Shown in pieces: positions 10,566 through 21,736 of a stretch of 64,000 nucleotides of DNA. Numbering within the stretch: position 1 is the first letter of the stretch; every line of letters begins with the position of its first letter. A program made the translations under genes and the position numbers. Origin of the DNA: Marsupella aquatica (lineage: Eukaryota; Marchantiophyta); NCBI GenBank assembly GCA_973895155.1, contig OZ316894.1, forward strand, positions 25,792,001-25,856,000, written 5' to 3'. Below the pieces are notes generated by a model. The model saw nothing but the letters and a program-made list of their open reading frames with translations. It had not been told where the DNA came from and did no database searches.

Positions 10566-11906
10566 CTAAGTATTCTCCCCCTCCTTCAATAATCTGGATT
10601 CATTGAAGGAAACATCCCTACTGACAACGAGCTTACAAGCAATAGGATCCCATAGCCTATAGGCTTTCACACCACTCTGGTACCCAAGAAAAACACATTT
10701 CTTGGAGGTAGGATCCAACTTGGTCCTATTCTGCTTCGGTGTGAGAGCATATGCATCACTTCCAAAAACTACCAAGCCATGATAGTCTGCTTGCTGCTTA
10801 TAGCGCATCTCAAACGGCGTTTTGAAATTAATAGCACTAGAAGGAGAAAGATTTACCAAATAAGCTGCGGTATTGACAGCTTTTGCCCAAAATTCTTGTG
10901 GTAAACCTGATTGGCTCAACATACTCCGTGACCGCTCCAACAGTGTCCGATTGAGCCTCTCAGCGACACCATTCTGCTGCGGAGTATAAACTGTGGTGAG
11001 ATGGTGAGTTATCCCCTGTTCTGAACAGTACTCTTCAAATTCCATTGAAGTGTACTCCCCGCCGTTGTCTGACCTCAGACTCTTCACCCTTGTATCCACA
11101 CACTTGATCGTGTTTCCAGTCTGATTCTCCACCTGGGCCTTCCACTTCTTAAAAATGGACAAGACATCAAACTTATGCGTCATGAAATAAATCCATACAA
11201 ATCTTGAGTAATCATCAATAAATGATACATAGTATAACTTTCCAGAGTGTGAGGGAGTCGGGGATGGACCCCACACGTCACTATGTATGTACTCAAGAAC
11301 CGTTTTAGAACGATGAGTTCCAACACCAAAAGCACGACGATGCTGCTTTCCAAGAATGCAATGCTCACAAAACTCTAATTTACAAGATTGCAAATCAGAA
11401 ATGAGTCCATTCTTTCGTAAGATAGCCAAACCCTTCTCACTCATGTGGCCTAGCCGTGAATGCCACAGTTGAGTCATCTCCTCGTGAGACTTGGTTACAT
11501 TGGCCTCTCCACATACAGTATTGCCCTGTAACACATACAAATTCTTTTGTCTACTCCCCTTCAAAATCACTGTCTCTCCCGACCTGACTTGAAGTTCACC
11601 ATCAATAACGCTCCATTGATGACCATTTGAATCCAACACACCGAGTGAAATCAGATTCTTACACATGCCAGGTACATACTTGACTCCGGACACTGTGCGC
11701 ACAACGCCATCAAACATTTGAATCTTCACAGACCCAATTCCCTCAATTTGATAGGAGTGATCATTTCCCATCAGAACTGAACCGTTTGAAACAGAGTAAG
11801 AACTGAAAAACTCACGAATGTAACAAATATGAAAAGAGCAAGCACAATCAAGAATCCACACATCATCTGCTCTCCTAGATGACGTGCACAGGGCATACCC
11901 CCGGCT
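10566..11906 (-). pseudogene. Copia protease and integrase region, broken
   Basis: The protease would cut the polyprotein and the integrase would insert the cDNA. The protease active site reads WILDCACSFH near 11850, with Cys after the catalytic Asp where Ser or Thr is usual. The integrase has the HHCC zinc-binding domain (LWHSRLGHMS ... FCEHCILGK, about 11480-11345) and then the D,D-35-E core (HSDVWGP near 11270, SDNGGEY near 11065, NGVAERLNRTLLER near 10960). A TGA at 11907-11909 separates it from gag and a TAG at 10566-10568 from the RT half, both in the same frame. Confidence 0.95.
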
Positions 11907-12947
11907 TCATAAAATATACTCATCATTGAGTAAATCAGCTTCTCTATCAGCCCTAGCCACATTTGCCGATGAAGTTTCCGCTGCCTTTTCCTTGCAGTCT
12001 CGCTTGAAGTGTCCAACTTGGTTGCACTTCCAACATGTCACCTGCCTCCTCTGAGGGGATTTACCCTTGGACTTAGATCTGGATTTAGATCTAAACTGGG
12101 TTCTACGGTCCCCAGTTGGTCGCTGCATACTCCTCCCACGGTTAACATTGAATGCAGCACCAGATGATGAAGGTTGTGACGTGATGTGCATCTTCTGCTG
12201 AAGATCATCACTAAGCAGAGAACTTACCACGTCATTGTATGAAATGGTATCCCTATCACGATGCAACAACACTCGTGATAGGGACTGGTAAGATGGAGGC
12301 AATGAACTAAGAAGCTGCAGAGCCTTCGTCTCATCATTCAAAGTCTCCCCAAGGTTTTCCAAGTCAACGACCATGTCGTTGAAAGCATCCACATGGTCTT
12401 ACAACTTCGTACCGGATTCCTTCATCCTGAAACTCATCAATTTGTAGGAAGTGTAGAGCCGGTTTGACAACTCCTTGCGGTGATACTTGCTCTGCAATTC
12501 CGCAAACAAGGACATGCAATCCTTATGTGCACCCAACTGCTTGATAATGGGAGGCATGAGATAGAGTGTAACACACCACACTCCCTGCTCCTGCATGCGG
12601 TCCCATTGTTTCTCATCAACATCGTCTTCACTAGGGCTCAGCAGTTGGCCCATCCCTGACGCATAGAGCACTCCCTTCACCTGCTTCTCCCATAGCAAGT
12701 AGTCAGAGCGCCCATCATACTTTGTCATTTCATACTTGGGTCCCCCAAGCTTGAAAGTCCCCATCTTCTTCTTTGGCACTACCGTGAGCTCCGGTAGTAG
12801 TACTGCTTCCTCCACCACACGCCGCACCGGTGATGGTATCGGTGTCACGTGCTCTTCCTCCTGCTTCTCTCTCTGCCCCTGAAACCTCCGTGGTGATCCT
12901 CGTGCTTCAAGTTCCACGTCTTCAAAAAACTCCTCCGAATCACTCAT
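11907..12947 (-). pseudogene. Copia gag region, broken
   Basis: This would be the capsid/nucleocapsid protein that packages element RNA. The start is ATG at 12947, about 1.1 kb after the 5' LTR. An acidic N-terminus precedes the copia gag core (YDGRSDYLLWEKQV, then LLSSLPPSYQSL). A CCHC zinc knuckle, CWKCNQVGHFKRDC, lies at 11994-12035 after an Arg/Ser/Lys-rich stretch. A TAA at 12399-12401 interrupts the middle of gag and the frame resumes at once. The region ends at the TGA at 11907, beyond which the protease follows in the same frame, so gag and pol were one frame, as is common in copia elements. Confidence 0.93.
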
Positions 12948-14086
12948 ATGAGAAAATCACAAAAAATGTTGTTTTTCACAACTTCTCAAAAAACTCAAAA
13001 CTCAACACCGCCGCGTAGCCCACAAAGCTAGGAGTCCAATACTGAAAACCGAAATCAAAATCAAAATTTGACAGAAAAGTTATTCAAATTTCGGTCGAGG
13101 TGGGTAAAACCTTGGGAAACTCCCCCGTTTTGACCACCTCAGGGAATAACCAAAATACCAAGTACAACCCGTTGTCGGAATTGCGATGTGATTGGTGCGC
13201 CGCGTTGCCAACTTCAATGGCTACGACCTCACCGAAAAATAACCAAAAAAGTTACCGTTCGGCGGATGAAATCTTTGTCGGACGGTCAAAAAATAGCTCT
13301 CTGGTTTTTTGGAATATTCTATGACCCTTGTACAGGCCCTGTGAGAATTTTGGAAGAACAATCGAGGGGCTGACACGTGTCCTCGAACCCCCAAAACCCC
13401 CTACCACCCTTCATCGTCAAAATCTGGTCGCGCGCGCAGAAAATACACACGGCAGAATGTACCCCTCGACACCAAACGCAAGATATCTCACTCGGGTTTT
13501 GACGAAATCAAGATTTGATTTCAGATTTGGAAACTAGACTCCGAGGCGGTGAAGATCAATATAAGAAGCACCCAAAACGAGGAAAGAACGAGGGAGAAAA
13601 AAATTGGTAAAGATGATAGATTTCTCTCAATTGCCATAGCCAATTTCGAATCAGTTTTTCAAAGAGAAAAAAATGGTACCTTGTCAACAACGAATGTTGA
13701 TCAATTGCACTTGGTGCCGTCACCAAGTCCAACAAGGTAATTGATTTTTCTTAGCCTTCCTCTTTGCATCAAAGAGCCAATCCCGGACTCAAAATAATCG
13801 TCTTGCCTCAATCTCTCCGTTGAGTCAAAACACTTGATGCTTCTCCCTCCGAGTCAATTGCCAACTTTCTTCACAAAATCCAGAACGACAAAAACTTAGA
13901 TCTCTCTGCACCACGAGCTCCGTTCAGCGATTTCTTCACACCGTTAGAAAGCTCTTGCCCTGATCTATCCGTTGAGCCAATAAACTCCAAGTTCCATGCG
14001 ACGAAACTCTGGGAAATCCACCGACACTCAACGCTGGAAAAACCGTCATGAAATCCCGTCACGAACACACGTCACCTCCCAAACAT
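12948..14086. other. Copia 5' untranslated leader
   Basis: About 1.1 kb between primer site and gag start (minus-strand sense). No conserved frame is seen. It is unusually long for copia and may hold packaging signals. Confidence 0.6.
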
Positions 14087-14098
14087 GCTCTGATACCA
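14087..14098 (-). other. Primer-binding site, initiator tRNA-Met
   Basis: The minus strand reads TGGTATCAGAGC two bases inside the 5' LTR. This is the standard plant copia site complementary to the 3' end of initiator methionine tRNA. Confidence 0.93.
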
Positions 14099-14100
14099 AT

Positions 14101-14503
14101 TGTTGAGCATAGACGACGATCACAACGGCAAGCCCATGAACCATCCAATGCACAATAGTCGACACAAGAGATACGTGGTTCACCTCCTTGAGACTACGTC
14201 CACGGGAACACACAAGAGAGCTTTACTGAACTCTAAGCCCGTCGGCTATACCGAGTCTCCACAGTGTAAGCTCTCCCTATCTCTCAAGTGGCTCCATAAC
14301 AATGAGCCTTGGTTCTACCTCTCCAAGCACACATGCCTCTTATGATATAGTGTGCAACTTAGTTGTACCTAACCACGTAGTTGTACCTAACCACATAGTT
14401 GTACCTAATCACGTAGTTGTACCTAACCACGTAGTTGTACCAACCCACGTTGTTGTACCAACCACGTCATACCTAACCTAGACGTAAGAGTAAATACCCA
14501 ACA
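14101..14503 (-). repeat. Copia 5' LTR (right in window)
   Basis: 403 bp, same ends as the left LTR, 98.5% identical by direct comparison. It is followed by AGATC (14504-14508), the second copy of the target duplication. Confidence 0.97.
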
Positions 14504-14508
14504 AGATC

Positions 14509-15742
14509 TCATCGTCGTTCGGGACCCCCAATCGGCCAAACCCGGATCGGGCCATAATTCGTGCCCCGTTGCCAATGGAGTCAACTTCATTGGCCTTGGG
14601 CCGAAGAGGAGCTCTCACTCAAGCCCTCAAAACTCAAAGTTTGTCCGGGAGTCCGGACGGTCGACCTTGAGCCTGACCCTTTCCCCCTTTGACCCGACCA
14701 GCTCTCAGCTAGTCTAAGCCCTTAGTGTGTGTCACTAGCTTAGCGCCTTGCCTTGGCCAATGCCACACCCCATTGCCCAGAAGTCTCCCCATGCTAAGTC
14801 CTCCCTAGATGGCCTATATGGGCATGACCATAAGGGAGCTCGGCGTCGGAGTCAACGACGCCAGAGCTAAGTGTTAAGGTAGTCGAGTTCCGCAACTCAT
14901 ATCATCAAAGAGACCCACCATGGAGACCCACCACCGGGTGTCATCGGGAAAACATTGAGGCAAAAGAAATGTTTTGTTTTGTTTTGTTGTTGGAAATGCA
15001 AAGAGACAAATTTAGGAGAAAAAAGGACACTTAAAGGTGAAGAGAGAAGGAAAATCAAAGTCAAAAGAAAATTAAAAGTGAAAGTGAAAGAGGAGAAGAA
15101 TGAAAGTGAATTTTTTTTATGTTGATAGTGGTGAGTGAGGAGGAGACTTGTCAAGTTTCTTATACGAAGATGGAAGTTGCAATTTAAGGAGCAAGGGCAG
15201 TTGATAAGAATCAATTTTGAGGTATGGAGGAGGGAGATATGGTAGGGGTAGCAAGGAGAAAAGGGGGTTATCATCCTTGTTCCATGCATCATGATGTGCC
15301 AGGCCCATTATGGCATTCTTTGTAGTTGAAAAGGAAAATTTGTGTGCAAGAGATTCAGTTTGTTGTTGTTGTGAGGGATGCATCGTGCTCTTGTTTCAGG
15401 ACAAGGATGAATTGTTTTAGGACCAGGATGATTTTCTTTCTGGGAGGTGGATCTTGTAACAGCAAGAGGCTGGTGAGTGCACAGTAGAGTTCTGAGCTTT
15501 TCTCTCCAATTTATAAGAGAGTGGATGAGAAGAATCTCATGGCATGAGAGACAGATTGCGGTGTAGTTCCTTGCAGATTATCCTGATTTTCATTTGAGAC
15601 ATGGTTGAAAAGTCAGGGATTGCAAGCAGATTTTTCATTCCTCTGAACTCAAGGATAGTAAGTTCTTGGATCTTATTGCACATTTTTTATTGGGTTGTGA
15701 AATTTGCAATTGCCCCCAACGACAGAAAGATGAGCAAACGAA
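14509..15742. other. Intergenic, no supported gene
   Basis: The first 400 bases continue the GC-rich flank seen left of the copia element. Then follow purine-rich DNA (14940-15120) and a unique stretch. Minus-strand frames at 14897-15383 are Ser/Leu/Phe-rich translations of purine tracts. Confidence 0.4.
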
Positions 15743-15905
15743 TTTGGAACTGTCCTCTGGATTGCAGGAGTTTCAGTGGAATGAGTTAGTGCTTGTAAGT
15801 TTGGAACTGTTCTTTGGATTGCAGGAGTTTTAGTGGAACGAGTTAGTGCTCTTGGAACTGTTCTCTGGATTGCAGGAGTTTCAGTGGAACAAGTTAGTGC
15901 TTGTA
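15743..15905. repeat. Three imperfect tandem copies of a roughly 50-57-bp unit
   Basis: The phrases TTGGAACTGT(T/C)CT, TGGATTGCAGGAGTTT and GTGGAA.GAGTTAGTGCT recur three times in order. The minus-strand frame repeats TPAIQRTVP. Confidence 0.85.
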
Positions 15906-16641
15906 AGCCACGTCTGCGATTTTGTCCCATATGATGATTTCTTCATGCAGTGCTTTTAAGTTGGAATTTGACAATTGAGGAAATGAGAGGGATTGGGCAT
16001 GGTGTGCTTCAGACTAGGAATGACAGTTGTGGAAATAAATATCTTGCCTTTATTAAGGGTGAAGCTTGTTTTGGCTCTTAGATCAAATCCTACTTCTCTT
16101 CTATCTGTTTCAAACGGTCTTGACAGAACATATATACTTAAACTATTTAAGGGGTTTACGTGTTCATTTTTATCGAAGCAATTTGAGGATCTCATTCTCG
16201 CTTTGTAGGAATAAAGGCACTAGAGTAATCACAAGTTCAGAAGGATATATAGGAACATGAATATCCACCATTATTCTTCTGATACTTTGTTTCTGTCACG
16301 TCATCGCCTAGGCCTTAACCCGGGCTTTGGCTTAGACAGGCACATCCTTCATCAAAATGAGGGTTCGGGCAGGGAGGGATGCACAGAATGCACCTAACTC
16401 AAGTAAACTAGCGCTAAGTGCGCCTATGGTCATATACGAACACCTCCTAGGTATGGTTTGTGTTCCGCCGCCGAAACGTACCTCAATCGATAACAGGATC
16501 GACCCCGGCTTACGGGCTTCTAAGCCTTCGTGTTGTCCGCCTTTGATCCGGATTCGATGATATGGGTACTCAACCCGGGCTCGCAACCACTACCCGCAAG
16601 CTGCACCACGTGCCTGACTTGGGTAGTGCGTTTGGCCAAGC
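15906..16641. other. Flank of the CACTA insertion, no gene
   Basis: No coding signal. The GC-rich part from about 16290 appears to continue at 42562 when the CACTA element is removed, so the insertion probably split an older repeat. I found no LTR pair for it. Confidence 0.4.
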
Positions 16642-16644
16642 GTT
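16642..16644. repeat. Target-site duplication of outer CACTA, left
   Basis: GTT immediately before CACTA; GTT also follows the right end at 42559-42561. Confidence 0.85.
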
Positions 16645-16662
16645 CACTAATAGAAACCGGGG
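16645..16662 (+). repeat. Left terminal inverted repeat of outer CACTA
   Basis: CACTAATAGAAACCGGGG; 17 of 18 bases match the inverted right end at 42541-42558. Confidence 0.95.
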
Positions 16663-17330
16663 TGTCTTATGACTAAGTTTTACGACTACCCATGACTCCT
16701 TGTGAATAAAGTTTGGGGGGTATCAAGCCAGTCGTAATTTCAACATAGCATCTTATTTAAAGTGACTGAAATCGAGTGGTCAGCTATGTGACTAGGGTTT
16801 AAGACACATTTTGTGACTAATAATGACCAAATCCGTACTTGGGCATTTTGGGATTTGGAGAAGGTGTAGTCTTACAAATGACTGCAAAGTAGTCATTTGT
16901 ATGACTTAAAATAAGGTATGAATTAGTCACAAACAGTCAGTGAGGAAGAGTAGCCTTTCGCAAATATGACTGGTGCTATGGTTCAATATCGGAACACAGG
17001 CGACTGAGTATGACTAGTTGGTCTTAAAAGTTTAGAGTTTATGGGCACATTAGTGACCGATGATGACTACAGATGACTAATCATTATTAAAAATCTTAAG
17101 ATTGGGCTAGACTGGTTGGTCTTATTGGGGACCACGATGTAATATATGACGGTCATATCTTAATGACCCAAAATGACTATTAGTCTAGTTCACGACTGCA
17201 TTCTTTGACCCTTTTGGTCAAAATTTTGACTCGACCTGAGGCAATTGCAGCCTACACATAGCACTAGAACCATGACTAATAGTCAACTCAAGCATACAAG
17301 CATACATTCAAGCGCTCAAGCATACAAGTA
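16663..17330. repeat. Left subterminal repeat region of outer CACTA
   Basis: Many short copies of TGACTAA, TGACTAC and GACTATT in both orientations, for example near 16668, 16683, 16790, 17010, 17070 and 17170. Such arrays bind TnpA in known CACTA elements. After 17280 a short CAAGCATA repeat follows. Confidence 0.8.
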
Positions 17331-17581
17331 CACAAGTCTTACATGAAAACATGAGAGACAACATAGTTCTATTCGAATCTTAGAACTCATATTAACTATT
17401 GAACACACATGCATAATTTCATACAAACAAAGTTGTCACAACATTATCAGTGGATGATCCAATGAATCTCAATTCAACTCTGCATTATGAAATATCTAGG
17501 TACCATTTGGCACCAATCATGCAGTTGTTTGTAAGTTTAGGCTAAAACTACAAACCACACATTTCAGGTGTCCCTATGTAA

Positions 17582-19439
17582 TTAATCTGCTAGCCACAAC
17601 ACCAAAGAGTTCAGAGCGTCTGCAATAATTGTCTGGGGCGGGTCATCATTCAAATTAAGAACTCGTAAAGGGGTCTTTGGCTTCACAAGCTTTGTCAACA
17701 ACACTACAGAATACCCTATTGGTACTTCTTTGCAATGGAATGTAATATGCTAAGGGCGCAATTTTCCATACCCTACACACAACTCATTTTGCTGTGGTGA
17801 GAACAATGTACATACTCAGGATGTGCCAGAGTTTTCAATTTTGCATCAGCTTTACGCTTCTTTGCCGCTGCCACTCTACCACTTGCCCTGGCCCGAATCT
17901 TCACCTTCCGAATAGGTCTCCCAGCAGTTGAAAGCTCTACGTCTACTCCACCGTCTGTGGTCATACCCTGTATGTCACCTACCTGTGATGGAATTTGGGT
18001 CTCCACCTGGCCCTCTGGAATTTGGGTCGTCTCCACCTGACCCTCTGGAATTTGGGTCTCCACTTGGCCCTCCATTTCGCATCCATTCTCACCGGCTTTG
18101 GCAACTTCTATGAACTCTTCATATGGATCCAAACTGGGGGTATTCAGTACATTGGTAACCTTTGCAATAACAAAATAGCAAGTCAACAGCCTATCAGCAT
18201 TTTTGCCTTATCTCCAATCATGGAAACATATAACAAAACACATTTTTTGCCTCATCTCCAATCATGGAAACATATGAGAAACCTTACCTTTCATTGTTGG
18301 GGCCATGGTACCCTCCACATCCCTTTCTGTGGGCTCCACCTCCATTTGCTGTTCAATGTTACCCTCTGGATTCATCAAATTGGAGTAATGTGGCAGGTCT
18401 CTAGAACCTCCATTCCATATTGCATTCATTGTACGTTTGTATTGGTCTTCTTGCACACGAATAAGCTTCTGAACATCTTCCTTTAAAGTAGTCAACTCAC
18501 TTGCCATTTCACTCAATTTCACGGTCACATCATTCTCATGAGACTCCATACATTTGACACGATCTGATAAATTGCTAAGAGAACATGATCCACCTCCCTG
18601 CCGACACATATGTCCAACAGAGTCAATCCATTACACCTGGACAATAATATATGGTCCCCTTGTTCATACAAACTAGGGAATGTGGACCTCAAAGAACACT
18701 ATCTGGTATGAGTACTCACTTGGTTTGAAGGATCACTCTGGCCAGATTTTTGCTTCTGTTTTCTTGCTTCAGCTCTCACCTCTTCTTTTGTAGGGGACTG
18801 TCCATTTTGTGCCTTCTGCATACATCATATTTTCACACATTATTTGCTTGGACACAAAAAAACTCAAATACACTAGTACTGTAGAAGTTAGGTCTGCCAA
18901 TCCAATGATTATTCTTACCAGTTGCTCTACTGTCGGAGCATTCCCTTTCCTTCCTGTCAAGTTAAGGTTCTGAACGTTGCCACGTGCATATGCCATCTGG
19001 GAACTCTTACTCTTGCCGAATTCACTCAAGAAGTGATGGACTAGCTTGCTCCATTGAAGAGAATCTGTCAATGGGGGAGCAGACATTCTTTGGTCCTCTC
19101 CACCTTCTTGAAACAACACGTGCAATCTCCACCTCTCATTCTTCAGAATTGTCTTTGCATGAGCCTGAAGACACTCCATGGCTACTCCATCCGGATGGCC
19201 CACATATTTCCATTTTGCAGCTACATTGTCAACAACTTGTTGCCAATCCGCTGGATGCTGCTGCACAAAATTCACCACACTCAAATCCAGCCATCGCAAT
19301 ATTTCACCTTTCAAGTCAGCCAACCAACGATTCTTCCCTGCAGATGCACTGTTCACCCAACGGTTGCTCCCAATGTCCACTACTCCTTTCTTGGTTCTGT
19401 CAGGTCCTGCATTGCTTTCTGTGGTACTGCTTGGTGTGA
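17582..19439 (-). pseudogene. TnpA-like gene of outer CACTA, 3' part
   Basis: TnpA-type proteins bind subterminal repeats and assist excision. On the minus strand the first block after the inner element (19439-18919) resembles the plant En/Spm transposase_24 family (WLDLSVVNFVQQHP, then ERWRLHVLF and LHHFLSEF-like segments). A donor GTAAGA follows at 18918 and a short exon at 18720-18815. Next is a probable coiled coil (18609-18262, LTTLKEDVQKLIRVQEDQ), then an Arg/Lys-rich piece (18186-17773). The C-terminal module is GYSVVLLTKLVKPK ... NDDPPQ ... SLVLW, ending at the TAA at 17582. An in-frame TAG lies at 17750-17752. Exon borders are approximate. The 5' part lies beyond the inner element at 27329-29006. 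Confidence 0.75.
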
Positions 19440-19442
19440 CAG
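19440..19442. repeat. Target-site duplication of inner CACTA, left
   Basis: CAG before the left end; CAG also follows the right end at 27326-27328. Confidence 0.88.
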
Positions 19443-19472
19443 CACTAGAAGAATCCGAGCTCATCTGAGACC
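19443..19472 (+). repeat. Left terminal inverted repeat of inner CACTA
   Basis: Starts CACTAGAAGAA and ends TCTGAGACC; 24 of 30 positions match the inverted right end at 27296-27325. Confidence 0.9.
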
Positions 19473-19800
19473 GCAATATGTGACTCATTTTGGCTCATGT
19501 GACTTCATTGTGACTCAACGTGACGTGACCCAGGCTGTGACCCTTGGAGTTGCAAAAGTTGAGACCCAAAAATAGTAGTCACTATTGATACATGGAATTG
19601 CGACTTGCTTGATACCCATTTGTGACTCTTTTGTGACTCTATCATGGAGTCTAGCCTTGTTTATAAGTGACTGTAATGTGACTTTAATTAGTCACAGGGT
19701 AAGTCACATCCGTGACTTACTTGCCATTAATAACGACTACCTTGTGGCATTTTAGTGTCACAAAATAGACCAAGGGAGACCCTGGTCCGGTCACACTATA
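19473..19800. repeat. Left subterminal GTGACT array of inner CACTA
   Basis: Repeated GTGACT or GTGACC, for example at 19480, 19499, 19511, 19622 and 19632. It mirrors the AGTCAC motifs near the right end. Confidence 0.8.
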
Positions 19801-20118
19801 CAACCATTTGCATCTCTACATAGTCATTCTTATAACTAATAAGGTTGAGATGGAATTTAGGGAAGTTATAACCATAACTAATCCATAACAAAACATGATA
19901 TAAGCAGATCGAACATAGTATGTACTCATTCATAAGAATTGAACAGAATGACTATATTGCTGAAACATAGGCATCAATTCAATTACAATGGAACTGTTTA
20001 CATTGTCATCAAGGTAATTCAAAGAAAATAAGAACTTGTAAACTGATAATTGTTTGAAATAATTGAAAGTAAATGCATTGAATTCTAAAATCTACAAAGC
20101 ATGACTCACACTACATTG

Positions 20119-21736
20119 TTATGGATCCTCTATGTACTTTCTTGGCCATAATACCAAAGAACCTGCAGCATCTCCAAGTGTCTTCTGAGGAGGATCATCA
20201 TTTGTGTTTGGAATGGGAAGGACAACTTTAGGTTTAACTAGTAATGTGATTAACACTACTGAATAACCTGGTGGGATCCTCTTGCCATGGAACGTTGTAG
20301 AACCAACTTGCACTCTGCCAAATCCTACTCGTGTTCCACTTTCATCAATAGCTAATAAGCCACTTTTTCCCTTTGCATTAGGTGCCTTCCCTACCTCCAC
20401 CTTAGATGTTTCTGCCAGCTCCGATCTTGGAGGTTTGTATGAAACCTTTGAGGTGGCTCTACTCCCAACAGACTTGCTTCGTGTGTGCATGTAGCTTCCT
20501 CTCTTCACAGTAGTGGAGCTAGGCTCAGTAGGTTCCTCTGTTGGGACTGTCACAGTAGCAGGTTCCTCACCTGGGAGTGCCATACCAACTAACTCTTTGG
20601 TTGGATGTATCGCAACAAGAGGCACACCTGTCATTGACAATGACACATTCTGCAAATCATTTATCTCTGCAATGGTATCAAGATCTACATAGCACAAAAC
20701 TTGCTCCACATCACATGAATCTGGCTCAATGGTATCATTGTCACGCTTGTTGATATCCTCCTTTGCCCCAACATTGATATCATCCGATCCCTTGCCAATC
20801 TCATCCTCAACCAAACATGGTTCACTGCCCTTTGTCAAATTAGTTGCATGTACAGACTGCAACTTTGTTGCCTCTAAATTGCAGCGACTCTTTGCCAGGT
20901 GATCATACTTCTTCTCTGCAGGACCTGTCATATTCTCATTGAAAATCATCATTACCAGCATTTTCCCAATCAGGTTGAGCGGAATCTGCATGCAATGGCA
21001 GGTGGAATGAATTTCATGTTGTATGAATCCAATCTCAAACAATGTCAAACATTGCTATGCAGTCTGAAATTCACAATTGTTACTAATTAACAAAGAACTG
21101 ACATATAGATATACTCACATCCCCATGGTTGAGGTGGACATCCGTACCCACGATCGAGATTGTGGGTTTGGACTTGCTCTACCTCTATTACGGGCATAAC
21201 CACTACTCTGCCCCCTGTCATAGTATTGGGCACCAGCTTGGGATCTATCGCTACAACCACCTCGCCAACCTTGATCAGAGGTCAGCCCCCCTTGCTGGTA
21301 TGGTGTATGCACAGGCTTTGCAAGCAAAACAAAACTCACAGGACGTTGTATCACATCACCAACTACAATGTCACAAACAAAGTATTGTACATATGGGTAA
21401 AGGAGTCATGAAACCTCTAAAGAAGAGAATTTAACTCAGTACCTTGCTGGGAAAATTACTTACCTGTTTCTTTTTGGGCTGCTTTGCAATGTATTCATCT
21501 TCATAACCCCCATCCTCATCCATTTCCTCTGGAAAATACTCATCATCTGCATTTTCTTGTCTGGTGTCTGCACCCACCTGTGCAAGATCCATCTCATCTC
21601 CACATTCTGCCATTGTAGGTACGACCTTCTTGCTCAACCTTTCACTCCGATGCACAGGCCTAGAGATAGTGTTGGTCACCCTTCTTGCGTACTCCTTTCG
21701 TTTCTTTGAAAATTTTGTGGTTCTGCGACATTCCAA
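20119..21736 (-). CDS. TnpA-like gene of inner CACTA (several exons)
   Basis: Minus-strand coding pieces in order. 21736-21431 is basic then strongly acidic, with HRSERLSKK ... DDEYFPEEMDEDGGYEDEY. 21354-21115 is Gly/Arg/Ser-rich, with RGQSSGYARNRGRAS. 21048-20119 has an acidic middle and a C-terminal module GFGRVQVGSTTFHGKRIPPG ... NDDPPQ ... GDAAGSLVLWPRK, ending at the TAA at 20119. The first and last pieces are clearly homologous to the corresponding parts of the outer element's gene (28806-28489 and 17780-17582), so the two are distant paralogues. The end resembles a domain common in plant transposon proteins that finishes in a WPR motif. I saw no transposase_24-like middle, which may have been lost. 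Exon borders are approximate. Confidence 0.65.

Larger units (their letters stand above)
8041..14503 (-). mobile_element. Complete but defective Ty1/copia LTR retrotransposon
   Basis: The element is 6463 bp and is read on the minus strand. It is bounded by two 403-bp LTRs that begin TGTTG and end CAACA, and is flanked by a perfect 5-bp target duplication AGATC (8036-8040 and 14504-14508). Gene order on the minus strand is gag, protease, integrase, reverse transcriptase, RNase H, which defines copia (Pseudoviridae-type). The LTRs differ at 6 of 403 sites, all transitions, so insertion was fairly recent. A primer-binding site and a polypurine tract lie at the expected positions. Gag-pol is a single frame with six internal stops and no frameshift, so it cannot make its own proteins as read. 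Confidence 0.97.

Noticed and set aside
17262-17285. CACTAGAACCATGACTAATA as a transposon end
   Set aside because: It lies within the left subterminal region, has no matching partner of opposite orientation and no flanking duplication.
19793-19810. CACACTATACAACC as another CACTA terminus
   Set aside because: No inverted partner ending in GGTTGTATAGTG was found in the window.
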